Below are positions 1 to 11,590 of a stretch of DNA of 64,000 nt, one piece after another. This stretch comes from Nematopogon swammerdamellus (taxonomy: Eukaryota; Arthropoda; Insecta; Lepidoptera; Adelidae). The stretch's first letter is position 1. Each line of letters begins with the position of its first letter. The stretch spans positions 8,453,739-8,517,738 of the forward strand of contig OX336340.1 in assembly GCA_946902875.1 (NCBI GenBank), in the 5' to 3' direction. Under the pieces are notes generated by a model. The model was not told where the DNA came from, made no database searches, and was given only the letters and a program-made list of their open reading frames with translations. A program made the translations under genes and the position numbers.

Positions 1-2100
1 GTACGTACAGCCGCTTTATGTAGATAGATAGGAAGGTCATATTCTTTATTGCTTTCCAATATTGACCTATGGAAGGCGTATGGGAATCTCTAATACACAT
101 CCACAAGGGTATCAACAAAACATACAAGAATACTACAATACTTATGAATACAATCGAGGTAGAAAAACAAACAAACTACCTAGACGCCAAATACTCGTAC
201 ATGATCGTACGTGATATTTATATACCGACTTTCTTTAGGAATCTGTGATTGTAATTTTTAATAATAATTATTATTTTTTAGTGTAATGTACTTAGGTATT
301 TTTAACTCGTGAAATCCAGGTTAAACTACGACTAATTCATCTTTCCAAAATTGTGATTGAATGTTCTCACTGTCTACCCCATTGGGAAGCAGGCGTGACG
401 TTATGTCAAGATGAATGCGTCTTAATTTTTTATTTTTTTTTACAATCTTTTAACGAGTATAGGTTGTACCTATTACATAATATGGAACAAACTCAGCAAC
501 ACACATTCATCTTCATTGAATCTTACGCATGAAGACATTTTAGGCTCCACAGAGCTATGCTCGAGAGATCTTACAAGCAGCTCTCTCAGCTGTTCGGCCA
601 TCCGACATCGATCTGTCGCAAGTATCCTACACACTCATGAACGATTCGTAGCTAGCGTTTAGTAGTTACCTGTCCATGAACAGTACTCATAGCTAAGTAA
701 TATTTCTCATAATACATAGTTACGAAATATACGAAAGGGAACGTTATAGGATCATTGTGTGTCCGTCTGTCATGCTTTATTTTCTCAGAATCTACTGGAC
801 GAAAAAAGTTGAAATCCGGTACTGGTAATACAGTTTGATGACCCAATCACGGACGTAAATGAAGGAATTTATATTTTGGGGGTCAATTCTGAGGGACCAA
901 TTAGAAAGTTAAAAGTAAAGTGCATCATGTGACGTAAAATGAAAGGACTCGTTACTTATAAGAAACCCAATTTTTTTATAATTTTAAAATGCATAGTTTA
1001 AATGCATTAAAGAAAATATACGAAAAATCGAGCATTCTCAGAGTTTTCATAAACAAATCTACACAATCCGCGGAATATCAAGACGAATCCCAACGTGTCT
1101 CCTATTCTGAAATCTGTTAAGTAGTTTAGGAACAAACCAACATACTTACGTACATACATACGCTGCTAAAATAATAAACCCTTCTTTCGGCCTTAGGCAT
1201 AGTCGGGTAATAAAGGGTCATTGTCAGACTACATAATTTCTTCATAAATTCGAAAAAGTCACAACTAGGTTTCGCACCTCAACCATCCATCGAGCTCAAC
1301 CATGAGATGTATCCAACAGTTGAAATCACGTACCAAACCACGAAAGCTCTCAAAGTTTGCCATTAGACGAAGCGAGCTTCCTAGAAGACTTAAGTCAATT
1401 AATCCAGTCACATCTAGCTAGCATCTCAACTTAGTAACTGTAATTTAGGTTTTAATGCATAATTCAATAGGAAACGCTGTGCGTGTAACTTAAGTGCTTA
1501 CATCACATAATTATGTAGGTGCACACGTTACATTTGACGGTGGATTAATTGTTAGTTTCAAAGTATCATTTAATCCTCGATTCTAATTGAATTAATGGCA
1601 CAATTCATCAAGAGTTGTGTAGAGAAAATATTAACCAAAGACATTGAGATTTTGGTTTGAATAAAAATATGCTATGATGCCTGCCATGATGTTGACTACA
1701 ATATCATCTAAATAAATAATATATGTACACATAATAATACGTAGGGCTTAGACGATTAATCAAAATCTGAAGATATACATTACCTACGTCTTTAGGCCAG
1801 GAATGTAATTTTTTTACTAGTCAAAATTTTGATTAGCATAAATAGAAGCTCAATAAAAAACATGATCAAGCTAAATATAACGTAGTGAGTACATAGATAA
1901 TGAAAGCATTAAACATTAGAAGCTGTGGGTTTTTATCTACGTTTTTATGGTGAAAACTTTGAAATTAAAATCATAAACATTTTATGAGCTCTATAACGGT
2001 GTTTCGATTAAGATTCCTTAATCTATTCTATTTTATAAAATGGTAGATTGAAAACCCGAATTCTTCCTGTAGGAATTAAAATCTAACACGCGTTGTATTG
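1..2100. other. AT-rich sequence without recognised gene
   Basis: Both strands hold only short, composition-driven reading frames. The stretch around 1020-1200 (a sentence-like run ending in acatacttacgtacatacatacg, then ttctttcggccttaggcatagtcggg) resembles the degenerate tail of a common lepidopteran transposable element, but no ends are definable. Nothing else is supported. Confidence 0.5.
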
Positions 2101-2108
2101 AAACTTTC

Positions 2109-2390
2109 TTACGCAAATAGCGTGTCGAACACGCTCTGTGTGTGTGTGTGAGGACGTGTTGACGGAGAGGGAGCGCTTACGAAAAGCCTTTTATCATTCT
2201 GTAAAGTCGCTTGAAAGGAAAACCACTCCAAAGAGACGACGCCGCGCCGCCGCTGCCGCCGCCCGCGCCGCCTCCGCCGCGGTACGTCGGAAAATTGCGT
2301 CGTAGCGGCGCAAGGCATTTCTACAAATGTGTCTTCTTTGTGATTTGTTAGTGTGCGTTTCTTGCGTTTGTACATAATCGGGCAAATCAT
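2109..2390 (-). other. GC-rich block with CCG-type trinucleotide run, doubtful small ORF
   Basis: A sharp GC island (about 2235-2315) sits in very AT-rich DNA and is dominated by GCC/CGC trinucleotides. On the minus strand it is spanned by a 93-codon open frame starting at ATG (2388-2390), whose middle becomes poly-arginine only because of the triplet run. It could be a promoter-proximal exon or CpG-rich 5' region of a minus-strand gene, since the exon at 3722-4256 lies on the same strand. No splice sites were convincing, and the frame may be chance. A short TG repeat (2139-2150) lies at its end. Confidence 0.25.
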
Positions 2391-3184
2391 TTGTTATATT
2401 TCGGGTTTAAGTGAACATTTTTAATTTATTTTCAACTTCACTGCATAGTGAATTTCGAGAAGCAAATCTTTTGGAATATTTTGACATCGGCGCACAAAGA
2501 AATGTATTTGAAATTTCATTAAATTTAGTATTTTAAAACATTAGCTGTCAGCATTGCATGCACTGTATACATAATGAGCGCTTTAAACTCACATAAATCC
2601 CCTACAAATTCAGGATTATATTTGGGATTTCTTTTTCACGTGTAATTAAATAAATCGAGCCCCAATTAGTTTAAATATGCAAGGACAATGTTCCCATAAT
2701 ATTAATACGCGTTAATTTAGTGGACGAGGAAACTCCATTTGAACCATTTATTTATACCAAGTGAAATTGCTAGTGGCAGTATGTGGCTATAGAAGTTTTT
2801 CATACATTTCAGTTTATATACCATGAACCGCAAACATGAATAAGAATAACATGCAACTAGCAAATTGCTATTCACTATAGCTGATATTTATAGTCTAGTC
2901 AGGTGGCAGGTAGCTACTAGGATGTAAAAAGTTACTTGAATTTACCTACCATACTTAGTAGAATGTTTACAAACAACGAAACAAACCTGAATCATACGTA
3001 ATGTACAGTAGGCAGATAAGTGTAAGTAAACGGCCGGATGAGAGACCCTATTTCCCATAGCTCAGCTCAGGGAATCCTATTTTGGGAAACAGGGATCATT
3101 TGAAAGTACTCTATTATGTATAAAAAACAAAAATTGGCTTACTTTCTTTCTTAAAAAAAATTTACTTTAAAAGAAGGAAATATA
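2391..3184. other. AT-rich spacer, nothing recognised
   Basis: No protein-like frame, RNA gene or bounded repeat is visible. Confidence 0.5.
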
Positions 3185-3635
3185 CAGGGTGTTGTAACGG
3201 CCAGTACATTAATTTTACCAGCGCAATCCTCATGTTTTTCCGAGACAAAAAAGTTAACAAAGTTTTTCTATAACGTGTCTAGTTTTCGAGATATGAATTT
3301 TTGAAATTTATGTTTTCGTCAAGTGTAATTGACGCGCGCGGGGGGAGCGTGCTGGCGCGGAAATGGTCGGGGTCAAAAAACTCACGCCGCGCCTCCGCCG
3401 CGCATCTCCTCGCTCCGGCCACTCGTCCTCGCTCGCTCACTCACCGCGCGCCTTTCATTCCCACGTTCGTGCGGGACATTAGATCCTTTTTACACTAAAT
3501 TAATCATTTAGTTTGTATGAAAACTGTAACTTTTTATTTACAAGGAATTCCGAAAAAAGTTAGCAGTCTTTTTTGTTACTATTGATCCCAATAATCATTT
3601 CCTAAATTTAATGTACTGGCCGTTACAACACCCTG
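3185..3635. mobile_element. Short TIR transposable element (MITE-like)
   Basis: The two ends are near-perfect ~30-bp terminal inverted repeats: CAGGGTGTTGTAACGGCCAG starts at 3185 and its reverse complement ends at 3635, with one extra base in the right copy. The element is flanked by TATA on both sides (3181-3184 and 3636-3639), consistent with a 4-bp TATA or a TA target duplication. The 450-bp interior contains a GC-rich core (3333-3475), and its small open frames look like GC-bias artefacts. No transposase is encoded, so it is non-autonomous. It lies in the putative intron just downstream of the minus-strand exon at 3722-4256. The superfamily is not certain. Confidence 0.8.
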
Positions 3636-3721
3636 TATAGCAAACTAATCAGCAGTGTTTTGTTGCTTTATTATAAGTAATTGTAAAATAAATAAATAAA
3701 ATAGAATATTAAAGGACTCAC

Positions 3722-4256
3722 GGAGGTGTGTTCCGGGATGTGGTCCCTGCTCGGAGCAGGCTCTGCGTCCGCGTCCTCCCACCAGGATGTCCCTGCGCAC
3801 GCGCTCCACGTCCACCGCCATGCGCTCCGCCGCGCTCGCCGCTCGCTCACTAGAACATCCCGCTCGCTCAGTAGCACTCGCCGCGAGCTCCGCAGAGCTC
3901 GGCACACGCTCGTTAGGACTCACCGCGCGCGAGCCAGGGCTCACCGCACGTCCGCTGGCGCCTGTCGTGCGGTCGCCGGGACTTATAGACCGTCCGCTAG
4001 CGCTCATCACGCGATCTCCAGGGCTCACTGCACGTTCGTTCGGGCTCGCTATGCGTTCGCTAGGGCTCGCTATGCGTTCGCTAGGGCTCGCTCTGCGCTC
4101 GATTGGGTTCGCTATGCGTTCGCTAGGGCTCACGCCGGCGCCCGCCAGATGTTCGACAGAACTCGTGACGGAACTTTCAGTGTAATCACTGCTGCAGCCG
4201 GCTTCGGAAGGACCTCCGCCCTCCTCCCGCCCTTCTTCTAGTACGCAAGACGACAT
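3722..4256 (-). CDS. Candidate coding exon: Ser/Pro/Arg-rich heptad-repeat protein (partial gene)
   Basis: The minus-strand frame opens at ATG 4254-4256 and runs 178 codons to CACCTCC|GTGAGT, a consensus splice donor whose GT is at 3720-3721. Beyond it the frame degenerates into AT-rich sequence, so the exon probably ends at 3722. The first ~40 residues are acidic and Ser/Gly-rich (an EEGREEGGG stretch). Then come about 16 consecutive 7-residue units of the type S-P-S-E-R-I-A, becoming divergent (SPGDRVM, SASGRSI, SAAERMA) towards the C-terminal side. The tail ends MAVDVERVRRDILVGGRG... before the donor. A TTTCAG acceptor-like site upstream (exon start ~4275) could make this an internal exon. 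No family is recognised. Long open frames on the opposite strand are shadows of the 21-bp periodicity. It could also be a degenerate minisatellite that is open by chance, but the donor and flanking non-repeat coding-like ends favour a real exon. Confidence 0.5.
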
Positions 4257-4280
4257 CACTATGTTAGAACTTTCACTGAA

Positions 4281-6150
4281 ATGAATTTACTTTCACCTAT
4301 TTTTATTCGCCTTGGTTATACTGACCAGTAAGTATGTGTTGATGTGTCTAAATTCAGTTATAGGTACTTAACACTGTTTATGTGTTAACTTGATTCGCTA
4401 TTCATGGCTCACAAGTATGTATATTTGTGCACTCTTCCTCATTAACACAAATTGAATAAATACCGTGTTTCTCACTTCAGGTTCAATTTAGTATTTAGTA
4501 AATGTTTAGTTATTTACAATATTCAGTACATAAGTCACTATCATTTTCTATTCACATTTGATTATGTTTACAACGAATAGCACCACTAAACGCATAATAT
4601 TATTTCTCACTTGGTATAATGCCATCTCAAATGGCATAAATGTAAATTAACGTATGTGATGGGTGGTGTCCAACATGACTTAGATAAACATTTTATATGT
4701 ATATTATGATTTTACACTGTATATGTTATTTAAAATCACGATTTATTTTGTTACCGTCTGCGATAGCCCCGGCGTCCTCCGGTGTCTGTTTAGCTCTATT
4801 TAGTGCTACAAAATAGAGTTGTACGTGCACAACACAGACGTCTAATTCACACCTTCCACGTCACGTGTTGTCGTCTCATATAACGTGCCTCTACCGGTTC
4901 ACTTGTCATATTGAATGTGTAAAGTTCTCGAGTATCAATAGATGTGTCGGATTTTATAGTCTGGTGGAGTTGACAGCTCAACAGTGTTGAATCTGTGAAC
5001 AAAAAAACATTATATTAGATATCTGGTTTTAGAACACCAAATTTTTTCTGACAAAAGAAAGTTTTTTTTAACAAAAATTAATTTGTTCCATACGATCTAA
5101 ATATCTAAAACGTATCTACAAATTATATATTAAGTAACGCATATTTCTGCATTGAACAAAGTTAACATACTGTAATAAATAGCTTTCTCCGATAATATCT
5201 CAATAAGTCCGACGATACCAAAAGTACGTCTATTTCATCTCCGATAAGATTTTGCTAAAAAATACTTAGATGTAACTTTCGACGGTAGAATATTATATAA
5301 TAAATATTGGTATATAAATTCTTCGGGCACATAGCTAAGGCTTTGTCGAGCAGAAGTCACAACCACAAACAAAATAAGCGATAAAGTGAATTCGGCCAAT
5401 AGCAAAAGCAGAAAAGTTATTCCATCATCTAACAATTTTGTTCAACGTAGCGTGAGAAATTTAGCCAGGTGATTCACGAGCGACCGACCTAATAATGGTT
5501 GAAAGTTTAGAAACCACTCTGTTTTACGACTTTCAAGTCTTTAGGGCGCTCATGAACCAGAATAAGAATTAATTTATTGGGAAAGTATGAATGAAACTGT
5601 GGTTGTGTTTTATTCAAATTTTATTATATTTATATATGAGTCGCAAAATTTGCCCGAACGGAAGGAGGGGAATATGTTCAAACATGGTTGTTTAAGCTTT
5701 TTTCATGTATAAAAAAAATTATGTATCGTTTATGAGATTGAGTCTTACATGTCATACATACACATGATGTGTGTATTAATCGATTCGAAAATGATTGATT
5801 CCACCTGCTCCTGACTACACTGCGATGTACAAGTATTCGGTGAGACTCCGTTCATTTTCGCGCAAGTTGCGAATGTTCCGTGAATTCGAGGAAAATAAAT
5901 TAATTTCACGGAAACAAAGTTTCAGGCTTCACGGCCGCTGAAACTTTTCAGTGTGCCTAATTTGTGTTAACAATTTCTAACTGCTATTACAGGCTGTACA
6001 AATTTGGTCTTTGGGCGATGATAGAGAGTAGGTAATTAGAAAGAGATTAAAAGATTTCAACTCATTTCCAATTTCTGAACTCGCCAACACGATGTATCTA
6101 CTAACTTCAACTGTGCATAGTTTGTTTAGGTAGATAGGTGCGTGCGAAAT
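4281..6150. other. AT-rich spacer without recognised gene
   Basis: Only short frames are visible. A 66-codon minus-strand frame at 5235-5435 is AT-driven with no supporting features. Nothing else is bounded. Confidence 0.5.
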
Positions 6151-6184
6151 TACCGTAAGAAAAGCTCGAGCTTTTCTTACGGTA
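6151..6184. repeat. Perfect 34-bp palindrome
   Basis: The sequence reads TACCGTAAGAAAAGCTC and then its exact reverse complement, centred on a CTCGAG hexamer, with no mismatch and no loop. It could form a cruciform or hairpin, or be a recent fold-back junction. No larger element boundary is visible. Confidence 0.9.
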
Positions 6185-6484
6185 TTACATTGCTTTTGCT
6201 CATGTATTGCTTATGTACAAGGTTAACTGCAATAAATAGCATTCTTCAATAATGCTTCGGCAGTACAATTAGAACCCTTTTTGCACCTCAAAATAGTGTA
6301 ATAAAACTTAACTATGTCTTAATTATTTTGTGATGGATGAATGTATAAAAAAAAATATTAATGGAAGGAAAAATATCATGCGAGATACTGTCGAAGACAG
6401 AATTAGTTAAGAAAATATTTCCCTAAGGTAATTTCAATTACATAATTAATCTACTGAAAAATAGTACGACTAAAAATTTAAAAA

Positions 6485-6600
6485 TAGATAGGTAGATAGA
6501 GAGAAATACTTTATTGCTCCAAAAAAACATTTTACATAAACAAACAATAAGTAATTTACATGAGGGGCAAAGGCGGACTTAGGCCGTATTTTAGAGCCAG
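6485..6600 (-). mobile_element. LINE 3'-UTR remnant, minus strand
   Basis: The string tagatagagagaaatacttt...ATTGCTCC followed by GGCAAAGGCGGACTTAGG is the reverse complement of a lepidopteran non-LTR 3' UTR (polyadenylation region AATAAAGTATTTCTCTC on the minus strand). A diverged relative is at 12405-12560, sharing the GCAAAGGCGGACTTA core. No coding part remains. Confidence 0.5.
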
Positions 6601-6660
6601 TTTACTATAGACGACACCACTAAAGGGAAGTACTGACATTACTTATATATTTATTTTTCA

Positions 6661-6940
6661 CTAGCTTTTGCCCGCAGCTTCGCTCGCGTGAAATTCGTAA
6701 TTAAAAATAAGAAAGTAAGCAAGTAAGTAAGAAAGAAGGCCAAGCTGTGTTCAGGTAAACAAAAGACGCGCGGAACAATTCGGTTTGTATGAGAGCCACA
6801 TCTTAGCGGAACCGGAACTGCGAAATTTTATTTAGCCTATCCTGTGTCCCATATAGCCAAATGTGCTTGTTCTAAATTTCATCGAATTCGGATGATCGAT
6901 TTAAAAGTTATGAAGGAACATACATACATACATATAGAAA
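6661..6940 (-). mobile_element. Helitron-like remnant, minus strand
   Basis: On the minus strand the sequence ends ...CACGCGAGCGAAGCTGCGGGC...AGCTAG followed by T (CTAG at 6661-6664, host A at 6660 on the plus strand). This matches the CTRR|T 3' terminus and preceding G/C-rich motif of the two better copies at 8983-10715 and 16020-17942. The other end is vague near the acatacatacatatag stretch (~6920-6938). Confidence 0.45.
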
Positions 6941-7675
6941 AGATTTCTAAAATAGTCAATTTAGTTTTAGTATCATACATAGAGTCTAAAAAGACAATAT
7001 CTCATAAAACAAAGTTACTTACTCCATTACCATCCCTTACACATTTATTATTAGTATTGATTGATATAAAAATTACAGCGAAAGCCAAATCGGCGTAGGT
7101 ACATAGGATAGAAAAAAAGATGGCACCTAGTAACGAAAGAAACTAGATGATGTAATGCGCTGACATCACGGGTGTAGAATGTGTGTAAAACCAAAGAGAA
7201 AGAGAGAGAACTCTAGGTGAGAAAGAAATGACAAGGCCACTCGCCACACGGTCAGGAAAAGGAATATAACTTTATAGCATAACTTTGCCAATATGATCAA
7301 TAGACATAAGTTGATGTAGGTTCGGTGAAACAGGCCTGCTCAAAGTAAATGAAAGGAGCTGGAGTGAGTGACACACGCCTCGGTTTCGGGAGTAGGTTAT
7401 TGAAGGAGGTAATCCGTCCCGGCAGCCTTCGGTAATTTGGTAGCCTTCAATTCGATAGTCTTGGTATTCGTGGGTGAACCTACGGTGTATGTAGATGCTG
7501 ATTATCTTGAGGTACAGGAAAGTAGTGAAGGAGTGAGGTGCAGTAATAAAATGATTCGAAAAGGAGAAAAAAGATGTGGAAGGACGCGGGTTAAATTTAA
7601 TAAAAAAAAATACATTATTGAAAGTATTTACATGCAGCACAGGGGAATTTACTACAAAGAGACATCCGTTTGAAA

Positions 7676-7830
7676 GTTAATGGTCCTTCAAGAGGGGCGT
7701 GAATGGGCACCTGTCAGGCCGGCATGGTATTCGTAACGACCGCATACCTATGATGAAATGTCCATGGGCGTCGTTAGAAACCTTATGGGAAACATATCGC
7801 TTTCAATAAAAAAAAATCTGGGGTATTACC
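7676..7830 (+). mobile_element. LINE 3' end (family A), 5'-truncated
   Basis: This is a diverged copy of the last ~30 codons and 3' UTR seen at 15150-15290. Shared landmarks are TTCAAGAG-GGCGTG, GCACCTGTCAG, GGCATGGTATTCGTAA and the terminal CGTCGTTAG stop context. The AATAAAAAAAA end is at ~7805-7816. A third copy lies inverted at 35910-36310. Frameshifts make this copy non-coding. Confidence 0.7.
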
Positions 7831-7896
7831 ATTCGTTTATTTCTCTGGGAATTTCCGTATCAACGATGTCAGGATCCTTAGTTCAGGACTATATAA

Positions 7897-8280
7897 GTTG
7901 TTTCGTTATTCATGTCAAAAATTTCGGGAGGGTTACATACACACTCAAATAAATACGTTACGCAAAAAAAAATGTTTTTAGCATTACTTTTCGAGATATT
8001 TAACAAAACATGTTTGCTACCCAAACATTAACCTGTGTGTAACAGTAGGTAACTTGCATTGTACGGGGTCAATGACCGTACTATGTTCAAACGCAGAACA
8101 GCTGTTTGTTGTAAGTAAGTCCCAAGGTCACTATGATTGGTTTTTACAGCTACTTATTTGATTTTATTTTAGTTAGTTAGGAGAAAAAATGATCCTATAA
8201 ACAAATTTTTTTTTGCGAAAAGTGTTTGTTTGGGTGCGTATGTAACCCTCCCGAAGTTAATGACATGACTAACGAAACAC
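7897..8280. mobile_element. Fold-back element with ~76-bp inverted repeats
   Basis: The left arm (7897-7972; core TTTCGGGAGGGTTACATAC) is the inverted copy of the right arm (8204-8280; core GTATGTAACCCTCCCGAA). A 231-bp AT-rich spacer without coding potential separates them. Similarity is about 80 percent by eye. A target duplication could not be fixed. Confidence 0.7.
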
Positions 8281-8538
8281 CGAATACTGATCACTATGCT
8301 TAAATTTTTCCTGAATTTTCTCGGCAATGATTACATACACTGTTAGCAAACGATCTATATTTAGGTGAGTAGGTCTCATCATTGACTTTATAAAACTTGT
8401 GCTTCCTTTACTTCAGTAGGTCTAACCTAAAACTCAGTTTAAAATAATTATTAGATTATTTTATGAAAAAACAAAAAGTTATAAGACATCTAAAATTAAT
8501 TAATAAAAATTAACAAATGGAATCCGTAATCCATACAT

Positions 8539-8880
8539 CCATACATATAATAAAATCGTAGAGGTATGAAAGTCTGTACATTGAATGTATTTGGAAAAAA
8601 ACTAACCAGGGTGGCTTAAAATGAGATACTGAACATGTTAGAACAGTTTTTAAAATTTTTGTTTGTTTGTTTGTTTGTTTGTTTGTTTGTTTGTCTGTAC
8701 GCGCATCACGCAAAAACCACTGAACGGAATTAGACGAAACTTTGTATAGTGGCAGTTTATATGCCGGGTTAACATAATACGTAAAAAAAAATAACAAAAA
8801 ATAAAAAAAAATAACAATTATAAACATTATTGCGCGTTTAAAATCACGTAGTCCAAAGTACATAATTATATCTTGAGAAC
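8539..8880 (+). mobile_element. Helitron-like 5' region, partial, with microsatellite
   Basis: ATACATATAATAAAATCG and the later block GCATCACGCAAAAACCACTG...CGAAACTTTGTATAGTG match the 5' parts of the elements at 8983 and 16020. A (GTTT)8 microsatellite at 8661-8693 sits inside it. No 3' terminus was found, so it is truncated or rearranged. Confidence 0.55.
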
Positions 8881-8982
8881 TGGCAGCAAATACAATTTGA
8901 ATAAAATATTCATTCGAAATTTAAAAATAAGTAGATACAACGAAAATGACAGTTCTTCTTTTTTATAACTTGAACACAATAG

Positions 8983-10715
8983 TTTATACATATAATAAAA
9001 TCGTAAATGCAAAAATGTCTATTTCTAAGCGCATCTCGCAAAAACCACTGAACGGAATTTGACGAAACTTTTTATAGTGACAGTGTATATCCCGGATGAA
9101 CATAATAATTAAAAAATATAATAAAAATCACGTAATCCAAAGTAAAGGTAAAAAACAATTTTAAATGCCATGTTGACAACGGAGAACTGTCATCTCGACG
9201 TGAGCTGGCCGGTGACAAATTGTTTGTTAAATAAAAATAATAATTGAAAGTCGAAGTTATGTCGCTGTCATTGGTGCAATAAAATGTATATATCTGTTGC
9301 CCGCGGCTTCGCTCGCGTGAAATTCGTATTTAAAAAAAGAAAGTAAGTAACTAAAGGCGGGCGGTAAGTAACTAACTAAGCACGAACCGAAGGCGGATCT
9401 GCGCTCACGTAAACGATATTCTTTCTCGATGAAAGTAACTAAGGCCGAGGCGGAAGGCGGAGCTGAGTTCAGGAAGAAGAAAAACATTCTTGAAGAAAGT
9501 AAGTAACTAAGGGCGAGGCCGAAGGCCGAGCTCTATTCTGGAAGACCATAAACCTTCTCGAAGAAAGTAATTAACTATGGGCGAGGCCGCAGGCCGAGCT
9601 GCGTTCAGGAAGAAGCTAAACCATCTTGAAAAAAGTAAGTAACTAAGGCGAGGCCGAAGGCCGAGCTACGTTCGGATAATTGAAAAACCATCTCGAAGAA
9701 AGCAAGTAACTAAGGGCGAGGCCGAAGGCCGAGCTGCGTTCAGGAAGAAGCTAAACCATCTCGAATAAAGTTAATTAATATTAAGATTGAGTTAATTTAA
9801 TTTAAATTTTATTATAAAGTCCACGCTTCTAACGGAAAATATACCGTGCATCCTACAACCTTGCGGTTATTCCCGGCTGGATGGCAAGAGGCCCGATGCT
9901 ATCACCTTAGTGCCATGGACTAAGGGTAGTTCTTTGATGTGAGACGCCACTTTTGTTCTCACATTGGCTCCAAGTCACGTTAGGACATCTTCAAGAGCGG
10001 CTGGCGCGGCCGAGGCTGGGGCGGAGAGCCTCAAACGCAGCAAATATAGAAATATAATTCAAGATTTCGAATTGGTTGCGTTTGCGGTTGAAACCCTCGG
10101 TCCGTGGAGCAGTGAAGCCAAAAGAGGCTTGAGCTGGTTGACGCAACTGGTGTCCCGCCATCAAGGGCTTATGTACTTCATTCAAAGGGTAAGCCTTGCC
10201 ATCCGGCGGGGTAATGCCGCAAGTGCTCTAAGAACATTTGAAAATGCCCGTTTTGATAGTTATTTTAATGTTTGTTAGGTAGGTTTAATTCTTTAGTTAT
10301 TAATATTACTTTTTTATTTTTATGAAAAAACGATTGAGTAAACGATATTATATTCTATCGAAGAAAGGAAGTCTTTAAGGGCGAGGCCCGAAGGCGGAAG
10401 AAGGTTTTTGGTTTACCTGAACGCAGCTCGGCCTTCGGCCTCGCACTTAGTTCCTTCCTTTCTTCCAGAAGTTTTATCGTCTTCCTGAACGCAGCTCGGC
10501 CTTCGGCCTCGCCCTTACTTACTTCCTTTATTTGAGAAAGGTTTATCGTTTACCTGAAAGCAGCTCGGCCTTCGGCCTCGCCCTTAGTTAGTTACTTTCT
10601 TTAAGAAGGTTTATCGATTACCTGAACACAGCTCGGCCTTCGGCCTCGCCCTTAGTTACTTACATTCTTCTTTGGAATACGAATTTCACGCGAGCGGAGC
10701 CGCGGGCTCAGCTAG
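8983..10715 (+). mobile_element. Non-autonomous Helitron-like element, copy 1, with inverted arrays and captured LINE fragment
   Basis: The 5' end reads TTTATACATATAATAAAATC and the 3' end GCGGGCTCAGCTAG followed by T (CTAG 10712-10715). The order is: a 5' module with AAAACCACTGAACGG (8983-9295); a left array of ~65-bp units carrying GAGGCCGAAGGCCGAGCTGC (about 9340-9765); a LINE polymerase C-terminal fragment (about 9880-10276); and a right array of the same units in inverted orientation (10375-10665). The arms would pair as a giant stem. No Rep or helicase is encoded. The copy at 16020-17942 has the same order. Helitron assignment rests on the TC/CTRR-type termini and lepidopteran family resemblance. 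Confidence 0.7.
9883..10278 (+). pseudogene. Non-LTR retrotransposon polymerase C-terminal fragment (dead), inside Helitron copy 1
   Basis: The frame reads ...DATFVLTLAPSHV (9943-9981) to AFAVETLGPWSS and then RGNAASALRTF, ending at TAG 10276-10278. These are the conserved landmarks of a C-terminal module commonly seen on invertebrate non-LTR polymerases (WDATCVDTLAPSH ... AVETLGxW ... RGNAASxLGT). The tryptophan codon before DAT is TGA here (9940-9942), so the frame is broken. Related fragments are at 17094-17462, 21354-21584 and 38615-38910. The clade is uncertain. Confidence 0.75.
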
Positions 10716-10719
10716 TTAT

Positions 10720-11390
10720 TAATATAACAAGAAATACCTTCTCCATTCTTTCCTTTGTACCTACACCAGCGCCCTCTCGCTGAGTGTACCCATCACCCTA
10801 TTGCAGATACGTTCCCGCCATTAGTTTTAGATGAGACCGTTGTCTAAAATTAACGTTAGTTTTAGGAGATTGTTGAGGTCATCGAAACGGATAGTAATAA
10901 ATACTCATGGAAATAAAGAAAAAATTTAAACCATCTGAGCGATGCAGTAGTGCACTCAGACTCCTGCCGGCATGTCATTAGCTCTAAAGGGCTCTCAGAC
11001 ATCCTCAAAGTGGGGTTATGGTACTCACAACTATGTGACTTTAACTAGAAAGCACTTGCTTTCGACATTATGTTAGCTATGCTGAAACTTCGTAGGCTGA
11101 AGCGGCTGAAAGTTTGAAACTGTTCAATATGATTTACTACGTCACTTGAGGCTATATCAACTGATTACACCACAACCTCTCGGAACTTGGTGCCATCCCA
11201 GGGCTTAACTTTCTTTGTACTGGCTGCACTGGTTCGAAAACAAACAGCCAAACATATAAGTTTCTGACTACTTCCCCCTTCCTTAAAACAAAACATATTG
11301 AATTGAAATAATTAGGATTTACAGTACACATAATCCCATCCGTGTAGCAATTCGTGACAGACTCATCAAAGTTGAAATAAAAAAAAACTT
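10720..11390. other. Spacer without recognised gene
   Basis: Unique-looking sequence. The short open frame at 11152-11418 on the minus strand has no supporting features. Confidence 0.45.
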
Positions 11391-11394
11391 GCTT

Positions 11395-11590
11395 AAAAAA
11401 ACATTGAACCGACTTCAAATCCTAAAAAGTATTAAATAATATTTTGATCTTGAGTAGAAGTTGAGGCGGTACAAAAGCACAAAAGGGTCCATCTATAAAT
11501 TTTCAGGTGTGCTTTTGTACCGCCTTCTAATCAAGACCAAAATATTACTTAATACTTTTTAGGGTTTGAAATCGGTTCAATGTTTTTTTT
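11395..11590. mobile_element. Fold-back MITE-like element
   Basis: The left arm (11395-11484) and right arm (11507-11590) are inverted copies. Matching blocks are AACATTGAACCGACTTCAAA against GGTTTGAAATCGGTTCAATG, and GGCGGTACAAAAGCAC against GTGCTTTTGTACCGCC. The loop is ~22 bp. Flanking AAGTCGGTTGAAAAA (11875-11889) suggests relatives nearby. It has no coding capacity. Confidence 0.8.

Noticed and set aside
2194..2390. Arg/Ala-rich small proteins
   Set aside because: Frames through a CCG triplet run; only a low-confidence note is kept.
3726..4241. Long plus-strand frames (171 and 132 codons) opposite the heptad exon
   Set aside because: They arise from the 21-bp periodicity of the minus-strand exon, have Arg/Ala or Leu/Ala bias, and lack start context or splice sites.
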